Positions 8,507 to 17,954 are shown, counted from the first letter of the stretch. The stretch is 64,000 nt of DNA from an uncultured Colwellia sp. (GCA_913058395.1 CAJXQI010000021.1:22201-86200); one strand, 5' to 3'. Notes: generated from the letters alone by a model not told the origin. Translations and numbers: made by a program.

Positions 8507-10780
8507 TTACTTCGACCAGGCACGTAAGGTTAAAGGTGCGATTAACATTAATAACAAGCCAAGTATAAATTGCTGGTGCCAACCTAGTGCTGTTTTAGGC
8601 ATAGCAACCATTAAGTTTTCATGGGCTTTTGCTAGCATGTTCGACTTTTGTGCTGCTGTTTGTAAAGAAGGCTCAGGTTGTTTTTCAACAGCAATGAAAC
8701 TGGTGTATGGGGAAATAATTTGGTGAGCAATTGAGGTTGTGATGACCTGATGTTTTACTTGCTCTTTATCAGCGCCCATTACGAGTCCATCTAATAAGTC
8801 TTCAATTTTACTACGCGCCCATACTGTTGATATGCCCTGTGATTTTTGGTTGTCATCAATAATCAACTGCTGGTACCAAGGCTGAAATGCGGTATCGCCT
8901 GTTAGCTGCACGCTAGTGATAGGAAATTTAGATTTGATAGCGACTTGCATGGGCTCACCAAGGTATAAATCTGTGATCTTTTTCGGATAAACATCAACTT
9001 GCTGATGAATTTTGTTGTCGAACATTAGCTCAATGTTACTGACCGCAGGTTGGCTAATTTTAGTCATTAAGGCTGACATACTCGCTTGTACGTCATTATT
9101 GTTCTGAATGAACACGTAGCTGCCACGACCAAACTGAGCCGCTTTCTTCATAAAATAACCATTCGGTGCTGCGCCAATGCCAACGGTGAATAAGCGAAAG
9201 TCTCTTTGCGCACCATCAAGCAATTGCATCAACTCAAATTCATTGGCAACGGCGCCATCAGTAATAAATACCACTTGGCGAATAGCTTGTGATGATTGTT
9301 GACTATTTTTTGCCATGACCAATGCTTGGCTTAAAGGTCGGTACATTTCGGTGCCGCCATCGGCCTGTAAATGATTGATAAATTGTTGTGCCTGATTAAT
9401 GTTACGACGGTTGACCATTTGGGTGTTGCTAAAGAGCAAATTAACCGAGTCACTAAAGGCGATAATGTTAAAACTGTCGTTGTCATTTAGCCGCGATATA
9501 GCATGTTGCAAACTGGCTTTTGCTTGCGCCATAGAGCTACCTTGCATAGAGCCAGAGGTATCAACAATGAAAATAATATCTCGCGCTATTACTTCAGTGT
9601 TATCAGCACGCGGTGGAAAAAAGGTCAGTAAGGTAAAATACTCGCCATCAACTTGTTCTGTAAAACTGCTAATTTGTGGCTTTTGGCTTGGCTCAAGCTG
9701 CCAGGTTAAATTAAAGTTTCGATTAGCAATACTTCGAGCTTTAGATAGGGTGATTAAATACTGTGACTGTTGATTATCAATTACTTTGGTATTAATGGCA
9801 TGGCTAGTGCTTCGAACAGAAGATATTGCCACGCCAGCGTTGAGGTTAATATTAATTGTTGCCTGGCTTTTTGCCAAAACCTTGCTGTTTGGTGCATTAA
9901 GGTTTGGTGCGCTTAGGTTTAACGCTGGAAAGTCTTCTGTACTATTATTTGATGCGCTGTTGTATGACGTATACTCATGTGAGGTGTTTTTCTTTGAGGT
10001 ACTTTCGTTTAAGACCCTTTCATTTAAGGCTATAAATTCCGAAGTACCATTTTCTGAATACAGCTCAGCGGGAGACTGTTGATAATATGCGGGTTGATAA
10101 CGTGTGGTCATGGCTAACGGTAAATTGATATTTAACTCGTCGTTGAAAAATGTCACCGGCATAATAAAAGTTAAAGTAACTACCACGGTTGATTGCGCAG
10201 GAATGTTAGCAATATTATTGGTAAATAAATTAGCTCGTTGTTGCCGCACTAAACTGGTTTTTTTACCTTGACGCTTCGCCTTGTTATAAACAGCTTTAGC
10301 GGCTTTTTTCTCCATTATTTGACCAACGATTTCTTTGTCACCCACTTTGACTGATAAATGTTTAATCGCGGCATTTTCCGGCAATGGAAATTGATACTTG
10401 CCTTCAAGCTCAAGATTATATGGGTTGATAAAAACTTGTTTTATTTGTGTATAGGCCATTAAACCACTGACCTCGATATCTGCGGTTATATCGATTGGTA
10501 GTGCGACGCGTTTGTTTTTATCAGGGTGATTAAACAATAACTGTGGGCCGTGAATAAGACTGTTTCCACTTTTATCGCCATTGAACAATTGAGCTGAGCC
10601 CAGATCATTGTTGATGTTTTGACTTTGTGCTAATGGCACAACAACCGCCACCAGTATTAAAAGTAGCGTAATAGCCAAAAAAGCTTTCAACCATTTACGG
10701 CGCGCCTTTTTACGCTTTTGCTGATAAAAATATGAGTCTTGATAATCTATTAATCTTAAGTTTTTGTTTGAATTGAACAC
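8507..10780 (-). CDS. VIT and VWA domain protein, dedicated sortase target
   Basis: Residues 31-52 form a membrane-spanning or signal segment after a strongly basic start. A VIT (inter-alpha-trypsin) domain covers about residues 80-215. An Asn/Ser/Thr-rich low-complexity linker lies near 255-300. A von Willebrand A domain starts near residue 400 with an intact metal site (D407-T-S-G-S411). The C-terminus has a sortase-style tripartite tail: motif PKTALGW from residue 728, a hydrophobic helix, then basic RAWSK. This fits the marine proteobacterial sortase target family. It is probably exported, cut and anchored or released by the adjoining sortase (inference). The operon is target first, sortase second. 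Confidence 0.9.
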   Translation of the reverse strand: MFNSNKNLRLIDYQDSYFYQQKRKKARRKWLKAFLAITLLLILVAVVVPLAQSQNINNDLGSAQLFNGDKSGNSLIHGPQLLFNHPDKNKRVALPIDITADIEVSGLMAYTQIKQVFINPYNLELEGKYQFPLPENAAIKHLSVKVGDKEIVGQIMEKKAAKAVYNKAKRQGKKTSLVRQQRANLFTNNIANIPAQSTVVVTLTFIMPVTFFNDELNINLPLAMTTRYQPAYYQQSPAELYSENGTSEFIALNERVLNESTSKKNTSHEYTSYNSASNNSTEDFPALNLSAPNLNAPNSKVLAKSQATININLNAGVAISSVRSTSHAINTKVIDNQQSQYLITLSKARSIANRNFNLTWQLEPSQKPQISSFTEQVDGEYFTLLTFFPPRADNTEVIARDIIFIVDTSGSMQGSSMAQAKASLQHAISRLNDNDSFNIIAFSDSVNLLFSNTQMVNRRNINQAQQFINHLQADGGTEMYRPLSQALVMAKNSQQSSQAIRQVVFITDGAVANEFELMQLLDGAQRDFRLFTVGIGAAPNGYFMKKAAQFGRGSYVFIQNNNDVQASMSALMTKISQPAVSNIELMFDNKIHQQVDVYPKKITDLYLGEPMQVAIKSKFPITSVQLTGDTAFQPWYQQLIIDDNQKSQGISTVWARSKIEDLLDGLVMGADKEQVKHQVITTSIAHQIISPYTSFIAVEKQPEPSLQTAAQKSNMLAKAHENLMVAMPKTALGWHQQFILGLLLMLIAPLTLRAWSK

Positions 10781-10901
10781 CTGTATTCTCCAATATCCTT
10801 GTGATACTGCTTATTTAAACAAGAGAAAAAGTGTTGCTTGCGGTTAAATCAGGGCAATGTAATGAGCAATTGTGGCTAAATTATGGCAGGTGTGAAACAC
10901 C

Positions 10902-10923
10902 AGTGCCTACGAAAGCAGGCGCT
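10902..10923. repeat. Short REP-like hairpin
   Basis: AGTGCCT and AGGCGCT pair as a 7-bp stem with a purine-rich loop (ACGAAAGC). It lies in the 314-bp gap before the next gene and has no T run. I see nothing else definable in this gap. Confidence 0.4.
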
Positions 10924-11094
10924 AGTGTCGAATGATAGTGCTACTATGTGCTTTCTTCACCATTTTTTGTAGGTCGAAATTGTAAGTCGAAAGCTTTATC
11001 CTTTGTTTCCATATTGCAAAATTTTTGCATATAACCTTAAGTTGAGGTTATTGAGTCATACAAATACTACTAATCAGTTCTGGGAAAATAACGA

Positions 11095-11568
11095 TTGTCG
11101 AAATTAAATAATGAGCTTCATGTACTTAGTGAGCTATACGACATTAATCATCAGCTTATGCCGTTAAAGGATTTAGCTGATAGAGAGCTTGCTTCTATTC
11201 GTGGGCTAACGGGCATGGTTTATACCCCTTACTTAGATGATTATATGCAAGTCGCTATTAAGAAAGCTGAGATAGTAGCCTGCTTGAAAAATCAAAAGCT
11301 GCTGCCGTTATCAGAAGTTGAGGTGATCCATACCGCACTAAATGCGCTATACAGTAGAGCAAGAACTCGCAGTGTTGTTGAATATCAAGGTCGCAACTAT
11401 GAACGTAGATTTTTGCCGTTAAAGCTGAGTAAGTCAGGTAAAAATGTTCAAAAATGGGCCAAAGTTTGGCTCTTGCAAGACGATAATGGCAGAGTTGTAC
11501 CCGCTTGGGAAAGCCAAGTACGAGAGATATGGCCAACGTACTACTTAATTAGATCTATCGACATATAA
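11095..11568 (+). CDS. Hypothetical protein, 157 residues
   Basis: I do not recognise this protein. It is soluble-looking, with no signal peptide or membrane segment, and about half helical by composition. Basic residues cluster near 110-150 (NYERRFLPLKLSKSGKNVQKWAK as two shorter blocks). The frame starts at a TTG at 11095 with a modest purine stretch (TGGGAAAATAA) in front; no in-frame ATG precedes it. It stands alone between the sortase operon and a serine hydrolase gene. Length and steady codon use support a real gene, but function is unknown. Confidence 0.6.
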   Translation: MSKLNNELHVLSELYDINHQLMPLKDLADRELASIRGLTGMVYTPYLDDYMQVAIKKAEIVACLKNQKLLPLSEVEVIHTALNALYSRARTRSVVEYQGRNYERRFLPLKLSKSGKNVQKWAKVWLLQDDNGRVVPAWESQVREIWPTYYLIRSIDI

Positions 11569-11610
11569 TCCAGCAATTTTTGGTATTGGCCATTTGAAGT
11601 TTTTAATATC

Positions 11611-12825
11611 TTAATCGTAGCTAAGTTTTACTTTTGCTAGCAATTTCTTATGAGCTTTTGACCAAAACTGACTGGTTATTTTATTGATAACATTTGATTC
11701 AGCATTAATCAGTACGGCAAAACCAATATCTAAGTCAGGCGAATAGCCAATATCAGCTCTAAAACCCGCAACCCAGCCTGAGTGATAAACTATTGGGTGG
11801 TCACCAAACTGATAAATACGCCAGCCGTAACCGTAGTGCGCATCCGTTAAATGGTTGCGCCAATATCTGCGGCGCAAATCTTTTTTAGTTTTAATACGTG
11901 GTGTGGTCAGTTCGTCTAATAATGCTGGTGAAAGCACGGTAGGTTGATAACCTAAATTAGCAATTAACCATTTCGCTAAATCTGTAATGCTGGCATTAAT
12001 TCCTGCTGCTGGCGCGACTTTATAGTAGTCGGGTTCAACATCGACAGTACGCCAAACATATTTTCTAATATCATTACCTTGCTTGTCTTTTCTGCCTGTT
12101 TTTATGCGCTTTCTTAATATATGGGGTTTAGCGGTATTGCTGTTGTTACGAAAAACATCAATGCCTACAGAAGCATTTACCATTTTTAGTGGTGAGAATA
12201 TTCTTTCTTGTAGCAAGGTGGAATAGGTTTTAGTTTGGCTAGCTTCGATTGCTGGCTGTAAAAATCCATAGGCGATATTTTGATAACCGTAGCATTTGGC
12301 TGGCTGACATATTGGCTTAACGCGATCAAAGCGGTTAATTATTTTTTCCATACTCCAATTTTCATGCAATAAATTGTCGTAAGCATTTGGCATTAGTCCG
12401 CTAGAGTGACTTAGTAAGTGTTTTAATTGAATTTTATCAGCTGCACCTTTAGTGGCGAGGGTAAAGTTAGGCAAATACTTGGTAATTGGGTCGGACAGGT
12501 TTAATTGCTGCTCTTGCGCCAACATAGTGGTGATAGTTGCAGCAAATGGTTTTGATACTGAGGCTAAACGGAAGACTGTATTGTTGTCGACTTTCTTTAA
12601 TTTTTTGGTATCGGTATAGCCAAACTTCTCTAATGCGATGACCTTATTATTTTTTACGATGGCATATGCGCCACCAGGAATATTGTGCTTTTTTAATTCT
12701 TTAGCAAAATCAGCCGCGAGTTGTTTATTTAAACGCTGTAGTTCGTTTGCATTGGCGTTAAGACCTAAGGAGCTAGCAAAAATAAGAAAATACGAGATGG
12801 AAATTGTTAAAAAACGAACAAGCAT
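11611..12825 (-). CDS. Exported serine hydrolase, beta-lactamase class C/EstB fold
   Basis: An N-terminal signal peptide (first 26 residues, ending ANA) is followed by a class C beta-lactamase-like domain. The catalytic SxxK is S89-V-S-K92, the second motif is Y181-Q-N183 (in GYQNIAYG), and the third is HSGW near residue 350. Proteins of this fold are penicillin-binding-like peptidases, esterases or, less often, beta-lactamases, and sequence alone does not tell which. There is a basic, lysine-rich stretch near residues 240-250. It is monocistronic, in the periplasm by inference. Confidence 0.85.
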   Translation of the reverse strand: MLVRFLTISISYFLIFASSLGLNANANELQRLNKQLAADFAKELKKHNIPGGAYAIVKNNKVIALEKFGYTDTKKLKKVDNNTVFRLASVSKPFAATITTMLAQEQQLNLSDPITKYLPNFTLATKGAADKIQLKHLLSHSSGLMPNAYDNLLHENWSMEKIINRFDRVKPICQPAKCYGYQNIAYGFLQPAIEASQTKTYSTLLQERIFSPLKMVNASVGIDVFRNNSNTAKPHILRKRIKTGRKDKQGNDIRKYVWRTVDVEPDYYKVAPAAGINASITDLAKWLIANLGYQPTVLSPALLDELTTPRIKTKKDLRRRYWRNHLTDAHYGYGWRIYQFGDHPIVYHSGWVAGFRADIGYSPDLDIGFAVLINAESNVINKITSQFWSKAHKKLLAKVKLSYD

Positions 12826-13003
12826 GAATTGGACTCAAATTGAAAAAACAGCTAATTCTATAGGCTTGCTAGTAAAATACAAAGCAAAAGAATTGCTCGT
12901 ATGAAAACACATACTTACAAAGTGTAAAGTTAAAATAACTTTTTCTTTCATTTCAAATTGAAATATCTCATAACAATTAACCTGGATAGTAAGCTAAAAA
13001 ACA

Positions 13004-13017
13004 TTGATCTACATCAA
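13004..13017. promoter_or_regulatory. Perfect FNR-type box upstream of the DGC gene
   Basis: TTGATCTACATCAA matches the FNR consensus TTGAT-N4-ATCAA at every fixed position. Its centre is about 128 bases before the ATG at 13139. The window also encodes two FNR proteins. Confidence 0.7.
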
Positions 13018-13138
13018 AGTGTTGGCCGGAAAGTTGACTAAGATGGCATTGTAAGCGAATTGTCGATAATGAAATTCGCGTAATTTTTACGTCTTAATTT
13101 GTTCTAACCTTGAACAAGTTAACACTTTGGAATATGTA

Positions 13139-13513
13139 ATGAAAAACAATAAGCCATTAGTTTTTTCTTGTTCTGGCTGTTCGCACTTAGCAACGATGGC
13201 GAATGATATTGCCTTAACACTAGATAGTGACGGTATAGCTGAAATGTCATGCATTTCATGGCTTATGGCGGTTTCGGATGAAAAAATTAAAGCTAAGTGT
13301 TTAGGTCGAAAAGTTATCTTAATCGAAGGCTGTGGAGATTCTTGTAGCCAAGACTGTTTGATCAAAGCCGGTGTCAACATTGACGCTCATTTTAACATTT
13401 CTGACTTAGGTTTTATTGCCCGTTCAGCTAGTGATGGTTCGCTGCAAGAAAATAGCATTGCTATGGCTCATGTTTATGCTGAATTAAGCCGCTTAGGTTT
13501 AAGTACTACCTGA
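13139..13513 (+). CDS. DGC-domain putative zinc-binding protein
   Basis: The protein is rich in ordered cysteines: CSGCSH near the start, a single Cys pair around MSCISWL, and the central block EGCGDSCSQDC. This resembles the DGC family, a small domain thought to bind zinc through four cysteines, of unknown function. I start it at the ATG at 13139 (MKNNKPLVFSC); an in-frame TTG at 13127 would add four residues that do not look conserved. A perfect FNR box upstream suggests induction under low oxygen (inference). It may act in redox or sulfur chemistry, but this is only a guess. Confidence 0.75.
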   Translation: MKNNKPLVFSCSGCSHLATMANDIALTLDSDGIAEMSCISWLMAVSDEKIKAKCLGRKVILIEGCGDSCSQDCLIKAGVNIDAHFNISDLGFIARSASDGSLQENSIAMAHVYAELSRLGLSTT

Positions 13514-13604
13514 TGTAATTGCCTTATTCTTATTTATTACTTCCCTATTTAAAGTATCTCTTCTTGTGGTAGCATGTTAACAAAAAACTAATGGTTTCAA
13601 TGTT

Positions 13605-14240
13605 ATGCCTACCGAATCGAGCTCCCAAGCGTTAGCGATATTGAGAGATACTAGCCAATTTTCTTGGTATGTAATTCCTTTATTATTGATTGTTATTTAT
13701 GTCTACGCTCAAGAAGCTGATCGTGGGAACTGGTCTAGATTTCTTGCTGGGTTGGCATTTTGGGGCATGGATTGGTTTAATGAAATATGGAATTCATTAG
13801 TTTTTCATTTTACTCAACATGCACCAGTTTGGGCTGCTCCTGGTGACACTGCATTTTTAATTTTTATTGGTTTAAATGTTGAGATTTGTTTCATGTTTGC
13901 CATCTCGGGTATTGTGGCAACGCTTGCTTTGCCTAAAGACCCTAAAATGAAAATTTTAGGGTTAAATAACCGCTGGTTTTTTGCCATTCTTTTTTCAATG
14001 CTTAGTGTTCTGGTGGAAATAACATTAAACCACATTGGTGCGTTAACGTGGGAGTGGTCATGGTGGAATGCTGATGCCCCTTGGTTGCTTTTCTCCGTTG
14101 GCTACTTGAGTTTCTATAGCGTTTGTTATTGGGTCTACGACATGCCATCAAGGAAAAAACAGTTACAGGTAGTTGGTGGCTTATACGCAATAAATATTAT
14201 TGCCATTGTTGTTTTTGCTGGTGTATTAGGCTGGATATAA
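13605..14240 (+). CDS. Polytopic membrane protein, unknown function
   Basis: The 211-residue protein has about six hydrophobic segments and many tryptophans in the loops (GMDWFNEIWNSLVFHF and GALTWEWSWWNADAPW). Acidic residues sit next to the Trp clusters. I do not recognise a named family. The pattern suggests a small integral membrane protein that may bind a hydrophobic ligand, but I assign no function. A GrpB-like gene starts 28 bases downstream on the same strand and could share its transcript. Confidence 0.75.
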   Translation: MPTESSSQALAILRDTSQFSWYVIPLLLIVIYVYAQEADRGNWSRFLAGLAFWGMDWFNEIWNSLVFHFTQHAPVWAAPGDTAFLIFIGLNVEICFMFAISGIVATLALPKDPKMKILGLNNRWFFAILFSMLSVLVEITLNHIGALTWEWSWWNADAPWLLFSVGYLSFYSVCYWVYDMPSRKKQLQVVGGLYAINIIAIVVFAGVLGWI

Positions 14241-14268
14241 GTTAACTCGAATTGTTTGAGTAAATATA

Positions 14269-14775
14269 ATGATAAGAAAGATAGTAGTAGATAATTACAA
14301 CAGTAACTGGCCCGCACAATTCCAGCAAGAAGAAGCTGCGCTGAAAATAGTGTTTACTGATAGCAATGTTGCCATTCATCATATTGGCAGTACGTCAGTT
14401 CAAGGTTTGTCTGCTAAACCTATTATCGATATTCTAGTTGAAGTTGATTGTTTGTCTTGCTTTGAAGAAAAGCATATAGAACTTGGTGCGTTGGGATATA
14501 TTGCCAAGGGTGAGAACGGTATTGTTGGCCGTCGATACTTTCAAAAAGGTGGCATAAATCGCAGCCACCATTTACATGGTTTTAAACGTAATGATATTCA
14601 TGCCTTAAAACATTTAGCTTTTCGTGATTATTTGCGCAGTAACCCGACTGTAGCCTTGGAATATGCTGAATTAAAACGAGGTGTAGCCGAACAGTGTTTA
14701 CATGATATGAATACCTATATGCAAGGCAAAGATAGCTTTATTCAACACCATCTTGCCTTAGCAATGAAAGTATAA
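14269..14775 (+). CDS. GrpB/UPF0157 family protein
   Basis: The phrase HHIGSTSVQGLSAKPIIDIL is the signature of the GrpB/UPF0157 family, which has a nucleotidyltransferase-like fold. RSHHLHGF further on is also typical. Length is 168 residues, as expected. Some relatives are fused to dephospho-CoA kinase, but the role of stand-alone members is unknown. It probably shares a transcript with the membrane protein gene just upstream. Confidence 0.85.
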   Translation: MIRKIVVDNYNSNWPAQFQQEEAALKIVFTDSNVAIHHIGSTSVQGLSAKPIIDILVEVDCLSCFEEKHIELGALGYIAKGENGIVGRRYFQKGGINRSHHLHGFKRNDIHALKHLAFRDYLRSNPTVALEYAELKRGVAEQCLHDMNTYMQGKDSFIQHHLALAMKV

Positions 14776-14786
14776 CTGTCTGATGA

Positions 14787-15608
14787 TTAAGTATAACTTT
14801 TGGCACTAAACCAAAAATTCATAAAGTCAGCGGTGAGCTTATTTTCTATTTCCATTGCTCGTTCTGTAGGGCAAAAAATAGTAAAAATGACTTGGGTATC
14901 TCCTAAGTTAGACGTAGCAACCTCAATATGTGGCTCAGGGCCAGCGATGTTAATATCTAAACGATTTTCAATCACTTGGTTGTATCGAACCGCAACATCG
15001 TTAAAGTCTGCGCAGTAGTTATTAGCTTTTTCTTTTAGCGCATCAATAAAGTCAAAAGGGTTAACACTACCGTCGCGTGTGATCGTAAAATGATGCACGG
15101 CATAACGTTTTAAAAAGTTTAAGTTTTTTATCGGACTCGTAACTAACTGGCTATTTGGAATAAACAAAGTTTTACCAGTAAATTGATAATTATCTATATT
15201 CACTTCTAGAATTGTTAAGTTTACCCAATCCATCGAGTTTACTTCACCATAATGCTTGCCAACCTGAACCCAGTCACCTATTCGAAATGGTCGATTAGAT
15301 ATGACATAGATAAAGCCAATAAAGCATTGAATAAACTCACGTGTTGCTAACACTATTGCAACGATAAAAGCGGCGATAGAAAAAGCGAATTTTTGAATCT
15401 CTACAGACCAAATATTGAAAACCATAAAAATAAGTGCAAAGTTAAAAATATTATTGAGTAGATTAACCGTAAAGCGCTTATCTATTTTCTTCTTTTTAGC
15501 GCGTCGCTTAATAAATCGCGTAATGAGCAACTTAAAGGTAATAATGAGAATGGCTAACACCGCCGTAATAAAGCTTTTGTTCTGTAACAGTGTGTCAATT
15601 ATCTGCAT
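14787..15608 (-). CDS. MscS-family small-conductance mechanosensitive channel
   Basis: Three to four membrane helices fill the first 110 residues. They are followed by the MscS beta domain signature NRPFRIGDWVQVGKHYGEV and a cytoplasmic alpha/beta domain to residue 273. MscS proteins open under membrane tension to release solutes on hypo-osmotic shock. This is a short member without an extended N-terminus. Ten bases separate its end from the end of the convergent GrpB gene. Confidence 0.85.
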   Translation of the reverse strand: MQIIDTLLQNKSFITAVLAILIITFKLLITRFIKRRAKKKKIDKRFTVNLLNNIFNFALIFMVFNIWSVEIQKFAFSIAAFIVAIVLATREFIQCFIGFIYVISNRPFRIGDWVQVGKHYGEVNSMDWVNLTILEVNIDNYQFTGKTLFIPNSQLVTSPIKNLNFLKRYAVHHFTITRDGSVNPFDFIDALKEKANNYCADFNDVAVRYNQVIENRLDINIAGPEPHIEVATSNLGDTQVIFTIFCPTERAMEIENKLTADFMNFWFSAKSYT

Positions 15609-15970
15609 GGTCGTTAATTCTCAGGTAAAGCCAAGTACTGGCATTTAAACAGTAATAATGTTGATTTATTTCAAGTGAAAGGTAGATGATTTTTATCAAC
15701 AAATCGAGACAAATATTGAAAAAATTGCTAATTATTCATCGATTGATTTTAGTTTGAATTTAACTCGTTCAGCTAGGATTAATGTTCGATAGCTTATTCT
15801 TAGCAGCAATATTCAAAAGTACTGATAAGTTAGAAACTTATTCTTCATTAAATGGTCATAATTTTGCTAGTTTAACTATCTAATCATGGTCTAAATTAAT
15901 ATTTTAATAGCTGCATTGCTTTCATTAGCGGTAGTTATTCACCTTTATAAATTTTTTATTAGGAATGTCT
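15609..15970. other. Intergenic region without recognisable features
   Basis: This AT-rich divergent gap lies between the MscS and SIMPL genes and should hold both promoters. I see no clear hairpin, repeat or operator beyond the AGGA Shine-Dalgarno at 15961-15964. Confidence 0.5.
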
Positions 15971-16708
15971 ATGAAACACTTAACCTCAATTGGATTACTG
16001 GTATTTTCCACATTAACTTTTTCTGCGCTTTCGTTAGCTAACACCAGTTTACCGAATAATCGCCATATTGCTGTTACCGGTAAAGCTGAAATGATGGCAA
16101 TGCCAGATATCGCTATTGTGCACTTAGCGGTAGAAAGTAGTAAAAAAAGCAGTTTAGATGCCAAAAAAGATGTCGATGAACGGGTTAACAAATTACTTGA
16201 TGGTTTAAGTGATTTTCAAATCGACGAAGCCAATGTGTCTGCGTCAAATATCGCAACGGAAGTACGCTATTCATATAATAAAGGTTCGCGCGATAAGATA
16301 GATGGTTATATTGCTCGTCGGACACTTAAAGTGACATTAAATGATATCGAAAAATTAAATGCCTTTATGGATTTTGCCTTAAGCGTAAAAATTGATGCCA
16401 TTAGAAATATCGAATTGAAATCTTCTAAAGAGCAAGCATTAAAAGCAGAAGTGAATGCACTTGCTGTAAACAATGCTAAAGCACAAGGGAAAATATTAGC
16501 CAATGCCTTTGATGCCAAGTTAGGAAAAATTTATAGCATTAATTCTAACGCTAACCAAAGTCACCATAGATTTGGCGCCAATAGTGATGCGGAAAATTAT
16601 GGTGTCAGTGCTCGTATGGGAAGTAGTAGCGCTAAACCTGGTCGCTACTTACAAGAAAATATCGTTTTTTCTGCCTCGATAAGTGTTGTGTTTGATCTGG
16701 AACTTTAG
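15971..16708 (+). CDS. SIMPL-domain (DUF541/YggE-like) periplasmic protein
   Basis: A signal peptide (about 22 residues, ending SLA) precedes a SIMPL/DUF541 domain that starts with RHIAVTGKAEMMAMPDIA, the family opening. E. coli YggE of this family lowers oxidative stress, and other members help assemble outer-membrane or signalling complexes. The mid region has the usual Ser/Asn spacing (VSASNIATEVRYSYN). I chose the ATG at 15971 because the AGGA is six bases in front of it; the ATG at 15965 touches the Shine-Dalgarno. It is a single-gene unit. Confidence 0.85.
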   Translation: MKHLTSIGLLVFSTLTFSALSLANTSLPNNRHIAVTGKAEMMAMPDIAIVHLAVESSKKSSLDAKKDVDERVNKLLDGLSDFQIDEANVSASNIATEVRYSYNKGSRDKIDGYIARRTLKVTLNDIEKLNAFMDFALSVKIDAIRNIELKSSKEQALKAEVNALAVNNAKAQGKILANAFDAKLGKIYSINSNANQSHHRFGANSDAENYGVSARMGSSSAKPGRYLQENIVFSASISVVFDLEL

Positions 16709-16844
16709 CTTTATTTTTAGTGGTTTAAAGTAAGGTGAATACTGATTTTCTAACTTATTTAAATAATTTTATTATCTAACAGCCGCTTAGAAGAATGCAT
16801 AGCAATTACCGATATCTATCATAGCACAAGTAACTTCAAGCCAT

Positions 16845-16887
16845 AAAAACGGTACTAGTATCATTTGATTGATCAGTGCCGTTTTTT
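16845..16887 (+). terminator. Rho-independent terminator in the SIMPL-NTF2 gap
   Basis: AAAAACGGTACT pairs with AGTGCCGTTTTT (one G-U), followed by T. It lies 137 bases after the SIMPL stop codon. The rest of the 500-bp gap shows nothing I can define. Confidence 0.7.
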
Positions 16888-17212
16888 ATTGCAGTGACGC
16901 TAACAGATGCACAATGTTTTAAATGAGAAAAACTCGTAAGGTGTAATTTAATAAACAGTGGGCAAAGTGTGCGATGGTGACCTTTAGATTAGAGGTATTA
17001 CCTTATTTTTCCAATGAAAAAGCCATAGGTATGATTGATACTTCTCAGCTATAAGTATGAGTTCCTACCAAAAAAATAGTACGATAAGTCTTTGAAAACA
17101 AATAATGTTGAGTTATTTTAAGTGAAAATTAAGTAGATGGTAAATACTGAAACATCTACTTAATAAGCTATTGGGTTTCTCACAGAGTATGTATCAAGGA
17201 TAGGTTATAGCA

Positions 17213-17632
17213 ATGAAGATTATTATCGTATCAATTCTCGCAATTATAAGTATGTATAGTAGTGAGGTATTATCATGTACTGAAAGTAAAGATCCAGCCA
17301 CCGTTGTTCAGGCACAAGTAGATGCTTATAACGCACATGATGTAGAGCTTTTTGCTAGTTGCTATTCTTCTGACGTAAAAATGCAAGACCTTTGGGATGA
17401 TACAACAGATATAGTTGGCAAAAAGGACTTGTTAAAAACTTACCAGTTCTTAAAAACCGTACCAGAAGAATTCAAAGTTATAATCGAAAAAAGAATGGTA
17501 AATGGGCCAATAGTTATCGACTATGAAAGATTAACGGGGTTAAGTGATGGGAGAGAAGATAGGCTTGTTTTTGCTATTTACGAAGTCCGTGATGGCAAAA
17601 TAAAAAATGTTTGGTTTCCACCTCATCTATAA
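17213..17632 (+). CDS. Exported NTF2/SnoaL-like protein
   Basis: A signal peptide of about 21 residues ends at VLSC, which could be a weak lipobox. The mature part has the NTF2-like opening VVQAQVDAYNAHDVELFASCY and the strand pattern of SnoaL domains (IVIDYERLTG, FAIYEVRDGKIKNVWF). Proteins of this fold often bind small hydrophobic ligands or act as simple enzymes; none can be named here. It stands alone before a terminator shared with the opposing tRNA gene. Confidence 0.75.
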   Translation: MKIIIVSILAIISMYSSEVLSCTESKDPATVVQAQVDAYNAHDVELFASCYSSDVKMQDLWDDTTDIVGKKDLLKTYQFLKTVPEEFKVIIEKRMVNGPIVIDYERLTGLSDGREDRLVFAIYEVRDGKIKNVWFPPHL

Positions 17633-17691
17633 GTTAATTTCTTAAATCATGTTATTTAGCAAAGCGTTGAGGGTTTATTTAGTAGCAAAAA

Positions 17692-17726
17692 AACCTGAGG
17701 AGCTTATTAGTAAAGCTTCTCAGGTT
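17692..17726. terminator. Bidirectional terminator between NTF2-like gene and tRNA-Val
   Basis: AACCTGAGGAGCTT and AAGCTTCTCAGGTT form a 14-bp stem with one mismatch. A runs stand on the left and CTTTT on the right, so it can stop both the plus-strand gene and the minus-strand tRNA. Confidence 0.8.
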
Positions 17727-17752
17727 CTTTTAATGGGCTGTTAACCCTAATT

Positions 17753-17829
17753 TGGTGCTCGCTGCGGGACTCGAACCTGCGACACCTTGCATGTCATGCA
17801 AGTACTCTAACCAACTGAGCTAAGCGAGC
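17753..17829 (-). tRNA. tRNA-Val (GAC)
   Basis: Read on the minus strand, the sequence folds as a full cloverleaf. The acceptor GCTCGCT pairs with AGCGAGC and is followed by an encoded ACCA. The anticodon stem is CTTGC/GCAAG around the loop ATGACAT, which gives anticodon GAC (valine). The T arm is GCAGG-TTCGAGT-CCCGC. Length is 77 nt with CCA. Confidence 0.95.
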
Positions 17830-17954
17830 TTATTGAGTTTTATCTCAACGGGCGCTATGTTAGCGATCTGTTTTATTATGTGCAAGTAGTTTTATGTAAA
17901 ATAGAATCTGTTTGCTGTTTAATTCGGCAAACTGGCTTATATCTACGCATATTA

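Noticed and set aside
9399..10082. Plus-strand frames opposite the VIT/VWA gene
   Set aside because: They mirror the coding pattern of the real gene, and one is a repetitive Phe/Leu string produced by the Asn/Ser-rich linker.
10902..10923. CRISPR-type or array repeat
   Set aside because: It is a single short hairpin and no second copy stands nearby. I found no regularly spaced repeats anywhere in the window.
12826..13003. Extra gene in front of the DGC gene (frame continuing from 12638 to 12904 on the plus strand)
   Set aside because: Most of it lies opposite the signal-peptide part of the serine hydrolase, and no ribosome site precedes it.
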